Below are positions 52,890 through 59,945 of a stretch of DNA of 64,000 nucleotides, in pieces. The stretch spans positions 1 to 64,000 of the forward strand of contig CAJFOZ010000016.1 of the NCBI GenBank assembly GCA_904397895.1. Direction: 5' to 3'. The notes below the pieces were generated by a model. That model had not been told where the DNA came from, made no database searches, and was given only the letters and a program-made list of their open reading frames with translations. The position numbers were made by a program, and so were the translations under genes. Every line of letters begins with the position of its first letter. The stretch's first letter is position 1. This DNA is from an uncultured Clostridia bacterium (GTDB lineage: Bacteria; Bacillota; Clostridia; Oscillospirales; Acutalibacteraceae).

Positions 52890-53036
52890 ATGAAACATAT
52901 CAATACCATCAATAAAGCCAACCTGAAAGCAAGCGCTGCTAAAGGTGGTTGCGGTGAATGCCAGGCTTCCTGCCAGTCGGCTTGTAAGACTTCTTGCACC
53001 GTTGCCAACCAGAAATGCGAGCATGCAAACGACTAA
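52890..53036 (+). CDS. scfA: SCIFF precursor peptide (six cysteines in forty-five)
   Basis: A 48-aa peptide starting MKHINTINKANLKASAAKGG with six cysteines at 21, 24, 28, 32, 36 and 43 and Thr37. This is the widely conserved clostridial ranthipeptide precursor. In the Clostridium thermocellum pair CteA/CteB, a thioether joins a core Cys to Thr (Cys32-Thr37 as I recall); both residues are kept here at the same numbers. AAGGAGG lies 8 nt before the ATG. It precedes the maturase gene, with a hairpin between them. The biological role of the mature peptide is unsettled. Confidence 0.96.
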   Translation: MKHINTINKANLKASAAKGGCGECQASCQSACKTSCTVANQKCEHAND

Positions 53037-53060
53037 GTTGCGTTTGTTTTGTTATGGCTA

Positions 53061-53099
53061 AAAATCCGGCGTACACAGTTTTGTGACGTCGGATTTTCA
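53061..53099 (+). terminator. attenuating hairpin between scfA and scfB
   Basis: AAAATCCGGCGT (53061-53072) pairs with ACGTCGGATTTT (53086-53097), 12 positions with one G-T pair, plus inner CACA/TGTG, followed by CATCATT. A partial terminator here would make more precursor than enzyme. Confidence 0.7.
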
Positions 53100-53222
53100 T
53101 CATTGTCCGCGAAGGCTTTCGTAAGGGAGCAGGCGCGTTGTCGCTTCATGAGTGAATCGGCAGTGCACCAGTTCCCTTTTTTGTGGCCGACTGTTACTCG
53201 AAATGGCACAGGAGAAGTGAAA

Positions 53223-54593
53223 ATGATACATCAATTTATTCAGAATGGTTACCACATTGCGCTGGACGTCAACAGCGGCGCTGTCCACGTTTTGGACGAG
53301 CTTTGCTATCGCGTATTGGAAAAGGTGGATGCTCCGATGGACAAGCAGTGTCCGCCTGCTGTTGTGGACGCGCTAAAAGGGGCCTATCCTGTAGAGGAAA
53401 TTGAGGAGGCTTACGGGGAACTTTATCAGCTTTATGAAGCCGATATGCTCTTTTCCGAGGATGACTACGCCCCCTTTGCCGATAAGATGGTGGTATCGCC
53501 CATCAAAGCCATGTGCTTGCACGTGGCCCATGACTGCAACCTTCGGTGTGAATACTGTTTTGCCGCCAAAGGCGATTTTGGCGGAGAACGCAAGCTCATG
53601 CCTTTAGAAGTGGGAAAGAAGGCCATTGATTTTCTGATTGAACGTTCTGGCAGCCGGCGCAATCTGGAACTTGACTTCTTTGGCGGAGAACCGCTGATGA
53701 ATTTTGATGTGGTCAAGCAGGTAGTGGCCTACGCCCGTTCCAAAGAGAAGGAATACAATAAGAATTTCCGTTTTACTATCACCACCAACGGCATCCTTTT
53801 GACCGACGATAAAATTGAATTTATCAATCGCGAGATGTCCAATGTTGTCTTGTCCATCGACGGACGGCAAGAGGTCAACGACCGTCTGCGTTTCCGAGTG
53901 GACGGCAGCGGGAGCTATGCTTCCATCCTTCCAAAATTTCAAAAGCTGGTTCAAACCAGAGGGGATAAGGACTATTATGCCCGCGGTACCTTTACACGTC
54001 ACAATCTGGATTTCTCGGAGGACGTCATGCATCTCCACGACGTGGGATTTGATCAGGTATCGGTGGAACCGGTGGTGTCAGATCCCAAGCTTCCTTATGC
54101 CATCACCGAAGAGGATCTCCCAAAAGTCTTCGACGAGTACGATCGATTGGCTTTACGTCTTCTGGATGCCCGGAAAAAGGGGGAGGGCTTCAATTTCTTC
54201 CACTTCATGCTGGATCTGGATCAAGGGCCTTGCGCCATTAAGCGGTTGAGAGGCTGCGGTTGTGGCAATGAGTACGTAGCCGTCACGCCGGAGGGCGATA
54301 TCTATCCGTGCCATCAGTTTGTGGGTATGGAAGAGTGGAAGATGGGCAGTGTTTTGGATAATTCAGTGGATATGGATGCCAAAGCCCGTTTTGCCAAGGC
54401 CAATATCTATGGTAAAACCGACTGTGGCGATTGCTGGGCTAAATTTTATTGCAGCGGCGGATGTAACGCGAATAATCTTCAGTATGCCGGCGATATTTTG
54501 AAACCTCATAAATTATCCTGCGAGTTGGAGAAAAAACGGTTGGAATGCGCCATCATGATGAAGGCAGCACTATTGGATCAAAGCCAGAAATAA
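53223..54593 (+). CDS. scfB: SCIFF radical SAM thioether maturase
   Basis: A 456-aa radical SAM enzyme. Residues 1-95 form a RiPP-recognition-like region that starts MIHQFIQNGYHIALDVNSGAVHVLDEL; the cluster motif is C105-NLR-C109-EY-C112; the C-terminal SPASM domain has GCGCGNEYVAVTPEGDIYPC and CGDCWAKFYCSGGCNANN, binding further Fe-S clusters. It installs thioether links in ScfA. ATG 53223 follows GGAGAAG by about 6-9 nt; the frame is open to 53049 but overlaps the hairpin. A strong terminator follows; no exporter or protease gene is adjacent. Confidence 0.96.
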   Translation: MIHQFIQNGYHIALDVNSGAVHVLDELCYRVLEKVDAPMDKQCPPAVVDALKGAYPVEEIEEAYGELYQLYEADMLFSEDDYAPFADKMVVSPIKAMCLHVAHDCNLRCEYCFAAKGDFGGERKLMPLEVGKKAIDFLIERSGSRRNLELDFFGGEPLMNFDVVKQVVAYARSKEKEYNKNFRFTITTNGILLTDDKIEFINREMSNVVLSIDGRQEVNDRLRFRVDGSGSYASILPKFQKLVQTRGDKDYYARGTFTRHNLDFSEDVMHLHDVGFDQVSVEPVVSDPKLPYAITEEDLPKVFDEYDRLALRLLDARKKGEGFNFFHFMLDLDQGPCAIKRLRGCGCGNEYVAVTPEGDIYPCHQFVGMEEWKMGSVLDNSVDMDAKARFAKANIYGKTDCGDCWAKFYCSGGCNANNLQYAGDILKPHKLSCELEKKRLECAIMMKAALLDQSQK

Positions 54594-54595
54594 TG

Positions 54596-54627
54596 AAAAA
54601 AGAGGAGAGTAAACCTCCTCTTTTTTC
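54596..54627 (+). terminator. terminator after scfB
   Basis: Stem AAAAAGAGGAG (54597-54607) with CTCCTCTTTTT (54615-54625), followed by T and CG. Confidence 0.92.
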
Positions 54628-54708
54628 GCCACCTCTCTAATTTACATAATTCTGTTTACATAATATCGATATGTGCTGCACAAAAATCCAGTCTATATCG
54701 AAAACTAT

Positions 54709-54737
54709 TTGATTCTTATGCGAAAGTGTATTATAAT
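54709..54737 (+). promoter_or_regulatory. promoter of proC
   Basis: TTGATT (54709-54714), 17-bp spacer, TATAAT (54732-54737), about 55 nt before the TTG start. Confidence 0.75.
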
Positions 54738-54791
54738 AAAATGAGTTATTATTGTTTGGACAAAGCAGATAAAGAAAGGGAGCGGATTTTT

Positions 54792-55598
54792 TTGGAACAA
54801 CATACCATCGGCTTTATCGGCGCCGGCAATATGGCCGGGGCTATCTTAAACGGCGCCCTGCAAAGCGGTATCTTTAAAGGGGAACAAATCTGTATTTTTG
54901 ATGTTTTGGAAGAAAAGTGCCGTCCCTTTGCTGAAAAAGGTGTCGTCATTTGCAGCGATTCCAAGCAGCTTGTAAAGCAGTGTGACCTGGTCGTACTGGC
55001 GGTGAAACCCCAGGTTTATCCTGCGGTTTTGGAGGAAATCAAGGAGTGTGTGACCGACCAGCATGTCTTGATCAGCATTGCCGCCGGCATCAGCACAAGT
55101 TATATCCAATCGGCTATTGGGTTTGAATGCAAGGTTGTGCGGATTATGCCAAACACACCTCTTTTGCTGGGATGCGGTGCTACAGCGCTCAGCAAGTGTG
55201 CGTGTGTGACGGACGGTGAATTCCAGATTGTTTCACAACTTTTTTCTGCTTGCGGCATCGTAGAAATTTTGCCGGAGAGCCAGATGAATGCCATTATCGC
55301 TGTACACGGAAGCAGTCCCGCTTATGTGTATCGCCTGGCCAAAGCGGTAATCGATGGAGCGGTCCAGCAGGGCATCGACGCCCACATTGCCGCCAAACTC
55401 TTCATCCAAACCATAAAAGGCAGCGCCCTTATGCTGGAGCAATCGGGACAAACACCGGATCAATTGATCCAAATGGTGGCTTCGCCGGGCGGTACCACAT
55501 TGGCTGCTCTGCGTGAAATGGACAATACCGGCTTTGACCAGTCGGTTCAAAAGGCGATGGATGCTTGCACCAAACGTGCAGAAGAATTGGGAAAATAA
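54792..55598 (+). CDS. proC: pyrroline-5-carboxylate reductase
   Basis: A 268-aa NAD(P)H enzyme for the last step of proline synthesis. The Rossmann loop is IGFIGAGNMAGAIL; VVRIMPNTPLLLGCGATAL, GSSPAYVYRLAKAVIDGAVQQG and SPGGTTLAALREMDNTGF are family signatures. TTG 54792 is preferred: GGGAGCGG lies upstream and the protein then begins at the usual point; the frame open to 54726 overlaps the promoter. A sigma-E-like promoter for spoIIM begins just after its stop. Confidence 0.95.
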   Translation: MEQHTIGFIGAGNMAGAILNGALQSGIFKGEQICIFDVLEEKCRPFAEKGVVICSDSKQLVKQCDLVVLAVKPQVYPAVLEEIKECVTDQHVLISIAAGISTSYIQSAIGFECKVVRIMPNTPLLLGCGATALSKCACVTDGEFQIVSQLFSACGIVEILPESQMNAIIAVHGSSPAYVYRLAKAVIDGAVQQGIDAHIAAKLFIQTIKGSALMLEQSGQTPDQLIQMVASPGGTTLAALREMDNTGFDQSVQKAMDACTKRAEELGK

Positions 55599-55613
55599 GA
55601 AAAGAGTAGTTGG

Positions 55614-55642
55614 TCATAAACTTGTCCCTTGAAACATACCTA
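55614..55642 (+). promoter_or_regulatory. sigma-E-type promoter of spoIIM
   Basis: TCATAAA (55614-55620), 14-bp spacer, CATACCTA (55635-55642) resembles KMATATT-N14-CATACAHT. spoIIM is sigma-E dependent in Bacillus. Confidence 0.65.
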
Positions 55643-55678
55643 TCTGTTGTATGGAACTTGTCTCAAGGAGGACTGTTT

Positions 55679-56320
55679 ATGAAAAGGACACCGGGCCAAA
55701 TCCCCATTGTGAAGAATGTAGCGGCGGCAGCTATGGGAAATTGGAAAATGATCCTGATGGCATTTCTTTTGGTTGTCGGCGTGGTGATTGGGACAATGAT
55801 TTCCCGTAACCCGTCATCGGAGCAGCTGTCTCAGCTCAATGGACTATTGGGGGGATTTGTCAGCGGACGGTCTACCCAAAGTGTTTGGGGAACTTTCCTT
55901 TACTCCCTATTGTCCACAGTCCCATTGGTTCTCCTGACTTTTTTACTGGGGCTTTGTGCCGCAGGCGCTTTTCTCATTCCAATCATTCCCCTATTTCGGG
56001 GGTTGGGCTTGGGATTATCCTTAGGATATCTATACCAGACCCAGGGCCTCCAAGGCATTGCATTTTCTGTACTTATTATTATTTTACCTGCTATTCTCTC
56101 CTGTATGGCTATGCTGCTGGCTTGCTGTGAATCGCTGACCTATTCGGTGATGCTGTGCGGGCAGATGCTTCCCAACTCCAAAAACGTGCGGATGTGGCCG
56201 GAGTTTAAGCGGTATATGATTCGATTTCTAGCCTTTTTGGCTTTGCTTTGCATTGCCGCTTTGGTGGACGCCATCTTTTCAGCGGCATTTTCGAGGTTCT
56301 TTACTTTTGAGGGTGTTTGA
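55679..56320 (+). CDS. spoIIM: stage II sporulation protein M
   Basis: A 213-aa membrane protein with five predicted helices (about 20-41, 76-104, 108-128, 130-160, 178-200), matching the SpoIIM family that with SpoIID and SpoIIP dissolves septal peptidoglycan during engulfment. AAGGAGG precedes ATG 55679. The order spoIIM-xerD is conserved in Firmicutes (in Bacillus with fur between). A sigma-E-like promoter lies upstream, indicating mother-cell expression. Confidence 0.9.
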   Translation: MKRTPGQIPIVKNVAAAAMGNWKMILMAFLLVVGVVIGTMISRNPSSEQLSQLNGLLGGFVSGRSTQSVWGTFLYSLLSTVPLVLLTFLLGLCAAGAFLIPIIPLFRGLGLGLSLGYLYQTQGLQGIAFSVLIIILPAILSCMAMLLACCESLTYSVMLCGQMLPNSKNVRMWPEFKRYMIRFLAFLALLCIAALVDAIFSAAFSRFFTFEGV

Positions 56321-56340
56321 ATTTAGAAGGGACGTTTCCT

Positions 56341-57246
56341 ATGGATTATCTTGCCTCTTTCGAGCAGTACCTAGTGGATTATAAATCTTTGGCATCCAAT
56401 ACTCTTTCTTCCTACCGGAAGGACGTGGAGTGTTATCTGCATTTTTTGGAGGAAGAGGGTGTCTTATCGCCTATCGAAGCGGGGGAAGGTACGATTCGTC
56501 GCTACATTGATAATCTTCAGGAGGCAGGGAAGTCGCCGTCCACCATAACCCGCAGCTTGGCTTCGTTGCGCAGCTTTTACCAATACCTCATGCTGTTTGG
56601 GTATCTGGATCAGAATCCTGCTCGGGACGTCAAGATGAAACGGGTGCAAAAGAAATTGCCCCAGATCCTAAACAGCCAGGAGATCGAGCGGCTTTTAAAC
56701 CAGCCAAATCCCCTTGAATTCAAGGGATGCAGGGACAAAGCCATGCTGGAGCTTTTGTATGCTACAGGTATCCGGGTCAGTGAACTGGTTAGCCTAGATA
56801 TTGAGGATGTCAATCTAGAGGTGGGCATCCTGCATTGTCGCGGTTCCCGGAATGGACGTGTAATCCCTATCTATCCCACAGCGGTGGAGGCGGTAGCCGA
56901 TTATATGTCCAGAGTACGGGCTGTTATTGCGGCCTCTAATTCGGAAAACGCATTGTTTCTCAATCTAAACGGCCAGAGATTGACCCGCCAAGGATTTTGG
57001 AAAATTATAAAATCATGCGCCCAATCGGCCCACATTAATAAGGATATTACTCCTCACACCTTACGCCATTCCTTTGCGGCCCATCTCTTAGAGAATGGCG
57101 CTCAACTCAAGGATATCCAGGAGATGATGGGGCATGTGGACATCTCTTCCACACAAGTATATGCCCAAATTGTCCAGGAGCGTTTTAAAGACGTGTATCA
57201 AAACTGTCATCCCCGGGCCAAGCAGGGGGGTAATAATTCCAAATAG
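56341..57246 (+). CDS. xerD: tyrosine recombinase XerD
   Basis: A 301-aa site-specific recombinase resolving chromosome dimers at dif. The N-terminal SAM-like domain (FEQYLVDYKSLASNTLSSYRKDV) precedes the catalytic domain with R145 (ATGIRVSEL), H239 and R242 (HTLRH), H265 (GHVDI) and nucleophile Y274. The conserved beta-hairpin lysine (GKG in XerD of E. coli) is read here as R167 in HCRGSRNGR, an unusual change. AGAAGGGA precedes ATG 56341. A terminator follows. Confidence 0.92.
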   Translation: MDYLASFEQYLVDYKSLASNTLSSYRKDVECYLHFLEEEGVLSPIEAGEGTIRRYIDNLQEAGKSPSTITRSLASLRSFYQYLMLFGYLDQNPARDVKMKRVQKKLPQILNSQEIERLLNQPNPLEFKGCRDKAMLELLYATGIRVSELVSLDIEDVNLEVGILHCRGSRNGRVIPIYPTAVEAVADYMSRVRAVIAASNSENALFLNLNGQRLTRQGFWKIIKSCAQSAHINKDITPHTLRHSFAAHLLENGAQLKDIQEMMGHVDISSTQVYAQIVQERFKDVYQNCHPRAKQGGNNSK

Positions 57247-57253
57247 ATCAAGT

Positions 57254-57300
57254 AAAAAATCGACGATGTTACTGTTGTATGCATCGTCGATTTTTTTATT
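57254..57300 (+). terminator. terminator after xerD
   Basis: A 14-bp stem, AAAAATCGACGATG (57255-57268) with CATCGTCGATTTTT (57282-57295), followed by TTATTTTT. Confidence 0.92.
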
Positions 57301-57511
57301 TTTAGCACCTCCCAAAGAGTTTGGCACATAGGATCCGTCCGTCACATAGAATGAAACGGACAGTATGTCCCTTCTGTCAAGCTCGTCCCTTCCTGCAAAC
57401 AAGCAACGGACAACAGGCAAAAAATTTTCCCCTGGTTTTTTGCATGATTAATTGCAGGAAAAACGGGCAAAAATATTGACAGAAAGCATTCAAAGCAATG
57501 GAGAGTGACTC

Positions 57512-57889
57512 ATGATGAATGTCAAAAGGGGAGACATCTATTACGCCGATCTCAGCCCTGTGGTAGGTTCCGAACAGGGAGGAGTCCGTCCGGTTCTGAT
57601 TGTTCAGAACGATATTGGCAACCGTTTTAGCCCTACCGTTATTGCGGCGGCCATCACCAGCCAAAAGGACAAAACCAAACTACCCACCCATATCCAGCTT
57701 AATTCCAGCCATTCTGGACTGTGCCGTGATTCCATCGTCCTGCTGGAACAGATCCGCACCCTGGATAAACGGCGTCTGAAGGAGCGGATGGGGCGTTTGG
57801 ATGGCAAATCAATGGAACAGATCGATCAGGCTTTGTCGGTCAGTTTTGGGCTCGGTACCTCCGATGCCGATCGCAGAGAAGCCACATAA
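57512..57889 (+). CDS. mazF: MazF/EndoA-type mRNA interferase
   Basis: A 125-aa toxin-fold endoribonuclease: VKRGDIYYADLSPVVGSEQGGVRPVLIVQND (strand and catalytic Arg region), PTVIAAAITSQ, and RDSIVLLEQIRTLDKRRLKERMG, close to Bacillus EndoA (NdoA). It should cut mRNA at a short motif. No antitoxin gene (mazE/ndoAI) precedes it; the 265 bp upstream hold no supported frame. GGAG lies 8 nt before the first of two ATGs. An unlinked antitoxin is likely. Confidence 0.92.
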   Translation: MMNVKRGDIYYADLSPVVGSEQGGVRPVLIVQNDIGNRFSPTVIAAAITSQKDKTKLPTHIQLNSSHSGLCRDSIVLLEQIRTLDKRRLKERMGRLDGKSMEQIDQALSVSFGLGTSDADRREAT

Positions 57890-57916
57890 CCTGTTCTAGT
57901 TTCCGGAATAAAGAGT

Positions 57917-57963
57917 AAGGGAAGGCCCGGCAAGATTTTTTCGCCGGCCTTCCCTTGTTTTTA
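57917..57963 (+). terminator. terminator after mazF
   Basis: Stem AAGGGAAGGC(C)CGGC (57917-57931) with GCCGGCCTTCCCTT (57943-57956), one bulged C, followed by GTTTTTATTTT. Confidence 0.92.
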
Positions 57964-58034
57964 TTTTGTCGGAATAAATTGGGGAGGAGCGGAAAAAATA
58001 ACGGTACATCCATGAAATAAAGGAGTGTAGACAA

Positions 58035-58220
58035 ATGCCCAATTTAACCGCAAAAGAGCTGTCGGCCATTGAGGACCAGCTCAGCAAAGAACAGCTTCTG
58101 GTCAAGAAGTACAAATGTTACGCTTGCATGACCAATGATCCTCAGATCAAAGCGTCCTGCGAGCAGATCGCATCCAAGCATCTGGATCATTATAACCGCT
58201 TGTTAAGCCATTTAAGCTAA
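58035..58220 (+). CDS. small CotF-like spore coat protein
   Basis: A 61-aa two-helix protein: LTAKELSAIEDQLSKEQLLVKKYKCYACM and SCEQIASKHLDHYNRLLSHL, the ferritin-like heptad pattern of the coat-F family. AAAGGAG precedes the ATG. It is followed after 15 nt by a second coat-F-type gene, a pairing common in Clostridia. No clear sporulation sigma promoter was found upstream; CATGAAATA at 58011 lies too close to the start. Confidence 0.8.
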   Translation: MPNLTAKELSAIEDQLSKEQLLVKKYKCYACMTNDPQIKASCEQIASKHLDHYNRLLSHLS

Positions 58221-58235
58221 GGGAGGAGACTCACA

Positions 58236-58514
58236 ATGGATCAGCAAAATCAAGGAGCTATCTTAGGGGATAAGGAGCTCTTAAACGACGCCCTGGATAC
58301 TCAGAAAATGATCTCTGGCGCTTACAACGCTTTTGCCAACGAATGTGCCGCCCCGGAAGTCCGCAACGATTTCCTGGCCATCCTACAGGATGAACACATG
58401 ATTCAGGCCGACGTCTTTACCGAGATGCAAAAACGGGGCTGGTATCCTCTCCAGCAGGCCGATCAGGCCCAGGTCACCCAGGCAAAGCAGAAGTTTGAAA
58501 ATATGAGACCGTAA
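58236..58514 (+). CDS. CotF-like spore coat protein
   Basis: A 92-aa helical protein of the coat-F family: LGDKELLNDALDTQKMISGAYNAFANECAAPEVRNDF and ILQDEHMIQADVFTEMQKRGWYPLQQAD, the last motif (MQKRGWYP) being diagnostic. Proteins of this type are deposited in the spore coat or interact with it. AGGGAGGAG precedes the ATG. It forms a two-gene unit with the preceding coat gene, ending at a terminator shared with tmcAL. Confidence 0.88.
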   Translation: MDQQNQGAILGDKELLNDALDTQKMISGAYNAFANECAAPEVRNDFLAILQDEHMIQADVFTEMQKRGWYPLQQADQAQVTQAKQKFENMRP

Positions 58515-58528
58515 AAAATCCTTTTATC

Positions 58529-58572
58529 AAAAAAGGGATGTCTAGTTTTCTGCTGGACATCCCTTTTACTTT
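58529..58572. terminator. bidirectional terminator coat genes / tmcAL
   Basis: A 12-bp stem, AAAAGGGATGTC (58531-58542) with GACATCCCTTTT (58556-58567), followed by ACTTT on plus and by T-rich sequence on minus. Confidence 0.9.
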
Positions 58573-58595
58573 GCTTCCAATGCAGCTATGGGTTT

Positions 58596-59801
58596 TCACA
58601 GTTTCTCCTCCACCAGTAGCTTGGCCGTCAGATCCATATCACTGGGGAGGACGGAAGGCGTACATAGTGCCCACAGATTCCCAGCCGTGCGTTCCAATTT
58701 GGAGACCTTTTCTGCAAACCCCTTTAAACTAAAAAGTTCCTTAGATCGGCTAACGATGGGCAGAGTGGCTCTCTGGGAAGCCAACGATAAAATTTCCCGT
58801 CCCCGATGGTTCATGCCTAAGACACGTAAAATAGGCGGACGTTGTTTTGCCATTCCGGCTGGCAACTGCAAAAACGCCGCCATACAGATGCGTCGGATGC
58901 GGGAATGGGTGTATCGCTTGGTCTTGACTGCATCGTAAAGAGAGGGAAGGTTCCAGGCCGTTTTTGCAGCTTTCAGAATCCGATGTTCCAATCCCTCCGA
59001 TACATCGGGACAGGACCTTAATTCTTCTGCTGTCATAGTCCGCAGCCGGGCCAATACACATCGATCCATGTTTTGCAGGGAAGCCGGCGCCGCCCTCATA
59101 TCCCACTGATCCTTCAAGATGTCAAAAGACGAAGGCGGTACAAAGGATTTCACGTTGTCCAGTCCTTCCTTTATCATCCACTGGCGGAGAAGGGAGGCGC
59201 TGGCAAAACGACGATGGGAACTGTCCTGATCGTGCTGCACGCCGACGCGGGGGATGCACATGGGCTGGACATCCCATCCAAGGCTGTGAATTGCCCGCAG
59301 GTATTCAACTCCCAATTGATCGTTGGGGCTCTGTAGGATGCCCGCTACATCTTCTCCTAGCACGTGGGAAACAGCCTTCTGACGTGCGGTTGGAAAGGGG
59401 AGACCTTGATCCAAATAATGGGGTAAAATTTTAAGCACTTCTGGATGGTCACAGGAAAGGGCCGCCTGTTTAAGCTGCTCTAGATTGCCACATTCACTGC
59501 CAAAGCTGAGTCCCTCCACGCAGCCCAGCCCTTGGAGGATCGATACCGCGCCAAAAGCGAACCCTTCGGCTGAGGACATACTCCAGGGAAGGGGAAGTTC
59601 CAACACCAGATCGACGCCGTTTTTAAGCGCCATTTTAGTCCTTGCAAACTTGCTGACAACCGACGGTTCCCCTCGTTGGACAAAATGTCCGCTGACAACT
59701 GCCACGATGTGGGTAGCGCCTTTTTTTCTCGTTTCCAGGATATGATGACGATGCCCATAATGGAAGGGGTTGTATTCCGCCACAATTCCGACAATTTTCA
59801 T
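58596..59801 (-). CDS. tmcAL: tRNA(Met) cytidine acetate ligase TmcAL (YlbM)
   Basis: A 401-aa nucleotidyltransferase-fold enzyme that acetylates C34 of elongator tRNA-Met using acetate and ATP. It starts KIVGIVAEYNPFHYGHRHHI with the HYGH nucleotide site, then VVSGHFVQRGEPS, SPNDQLGVEYLRAI and KRYTHSRIRRI. The start at 59801 follows GGGGTGA on the minus strand; eight further codons upstream lack homology. It is divergent from ackA, which supplies the acetate/acetyl-phosphate economy, though a link is only suggestive. Confidence 0.94.
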   Translation of the reverse strand: MKIVGIVAEYNPFHYGHRHHILETRKKGATHIVAVVSGHFVQRGEPSVVSKFARTKMALKNGVDLVLELPLPWSMSSAEGFAFGAVSILQGLGCVEGLSFGSECGNLEQLKQAALSCDHPEVLKILPHYLDQGLPFPTARQKAVSHVLGEDVAGILQSPNDQLGVEYLRAIHSLGWDVQPMCIPRVGVQHDQDSSHRRFASASLLRQWMIKEGLDNVKSFVPPSSFDILKDQWDMRAAPASLQNMDRCVLARLRTMTAEELRSCPDVSEGLEHRILKAAKTAWNLPSLYDAVKTKRYTHSRIRRICMAAFLQLPAGMAKQRPPILRVLGMNHRGREILSLASQRATLPIVSRSKELFSLKGFAEKVSKLERTAGNLWALCTPSVLPSDMDLTAKLLVEEKL

Positions 59802-59831
59802 CTTTTCACCCCATCTTCCTGCCAAAACCGC

Positions 59832-59860
59832 TTGAAAGTTGCAGTTATTTGTAATATTAT
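59832..59860 (+). promoter_or_regulatory. promoter of ackA
   Basis: TTGAAA (59832-59837), 17-bp spacer, TATTAT (59855-59860). A leader hairpin ATGGCTGT/ACAGCCAT (about 59890-59922) lies between it and ackA. Confidence 0.7.
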
Positions 59861-59945
59861 AAATAAGATACCTGAATTATTTTACACTGGATGGCTGTGT
59901 GATTCAATCCCTACAGCCATAAGTCTTAGGAGGGCATAGGCAAAC

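Noticed and set aside
57088..57420. 110-codon minus-strand frame across the xerD end
   Set aside because: It overlaps the xerD catalytic region and terminator and has no ribosome binding site; treated as a shadow.
58011..58019. CATGAAATA as a sigma-K -10 before the coat genes
   Set aside because: One fixed position is wrong, no AC element lies upstream, and it is too close to the start codon.
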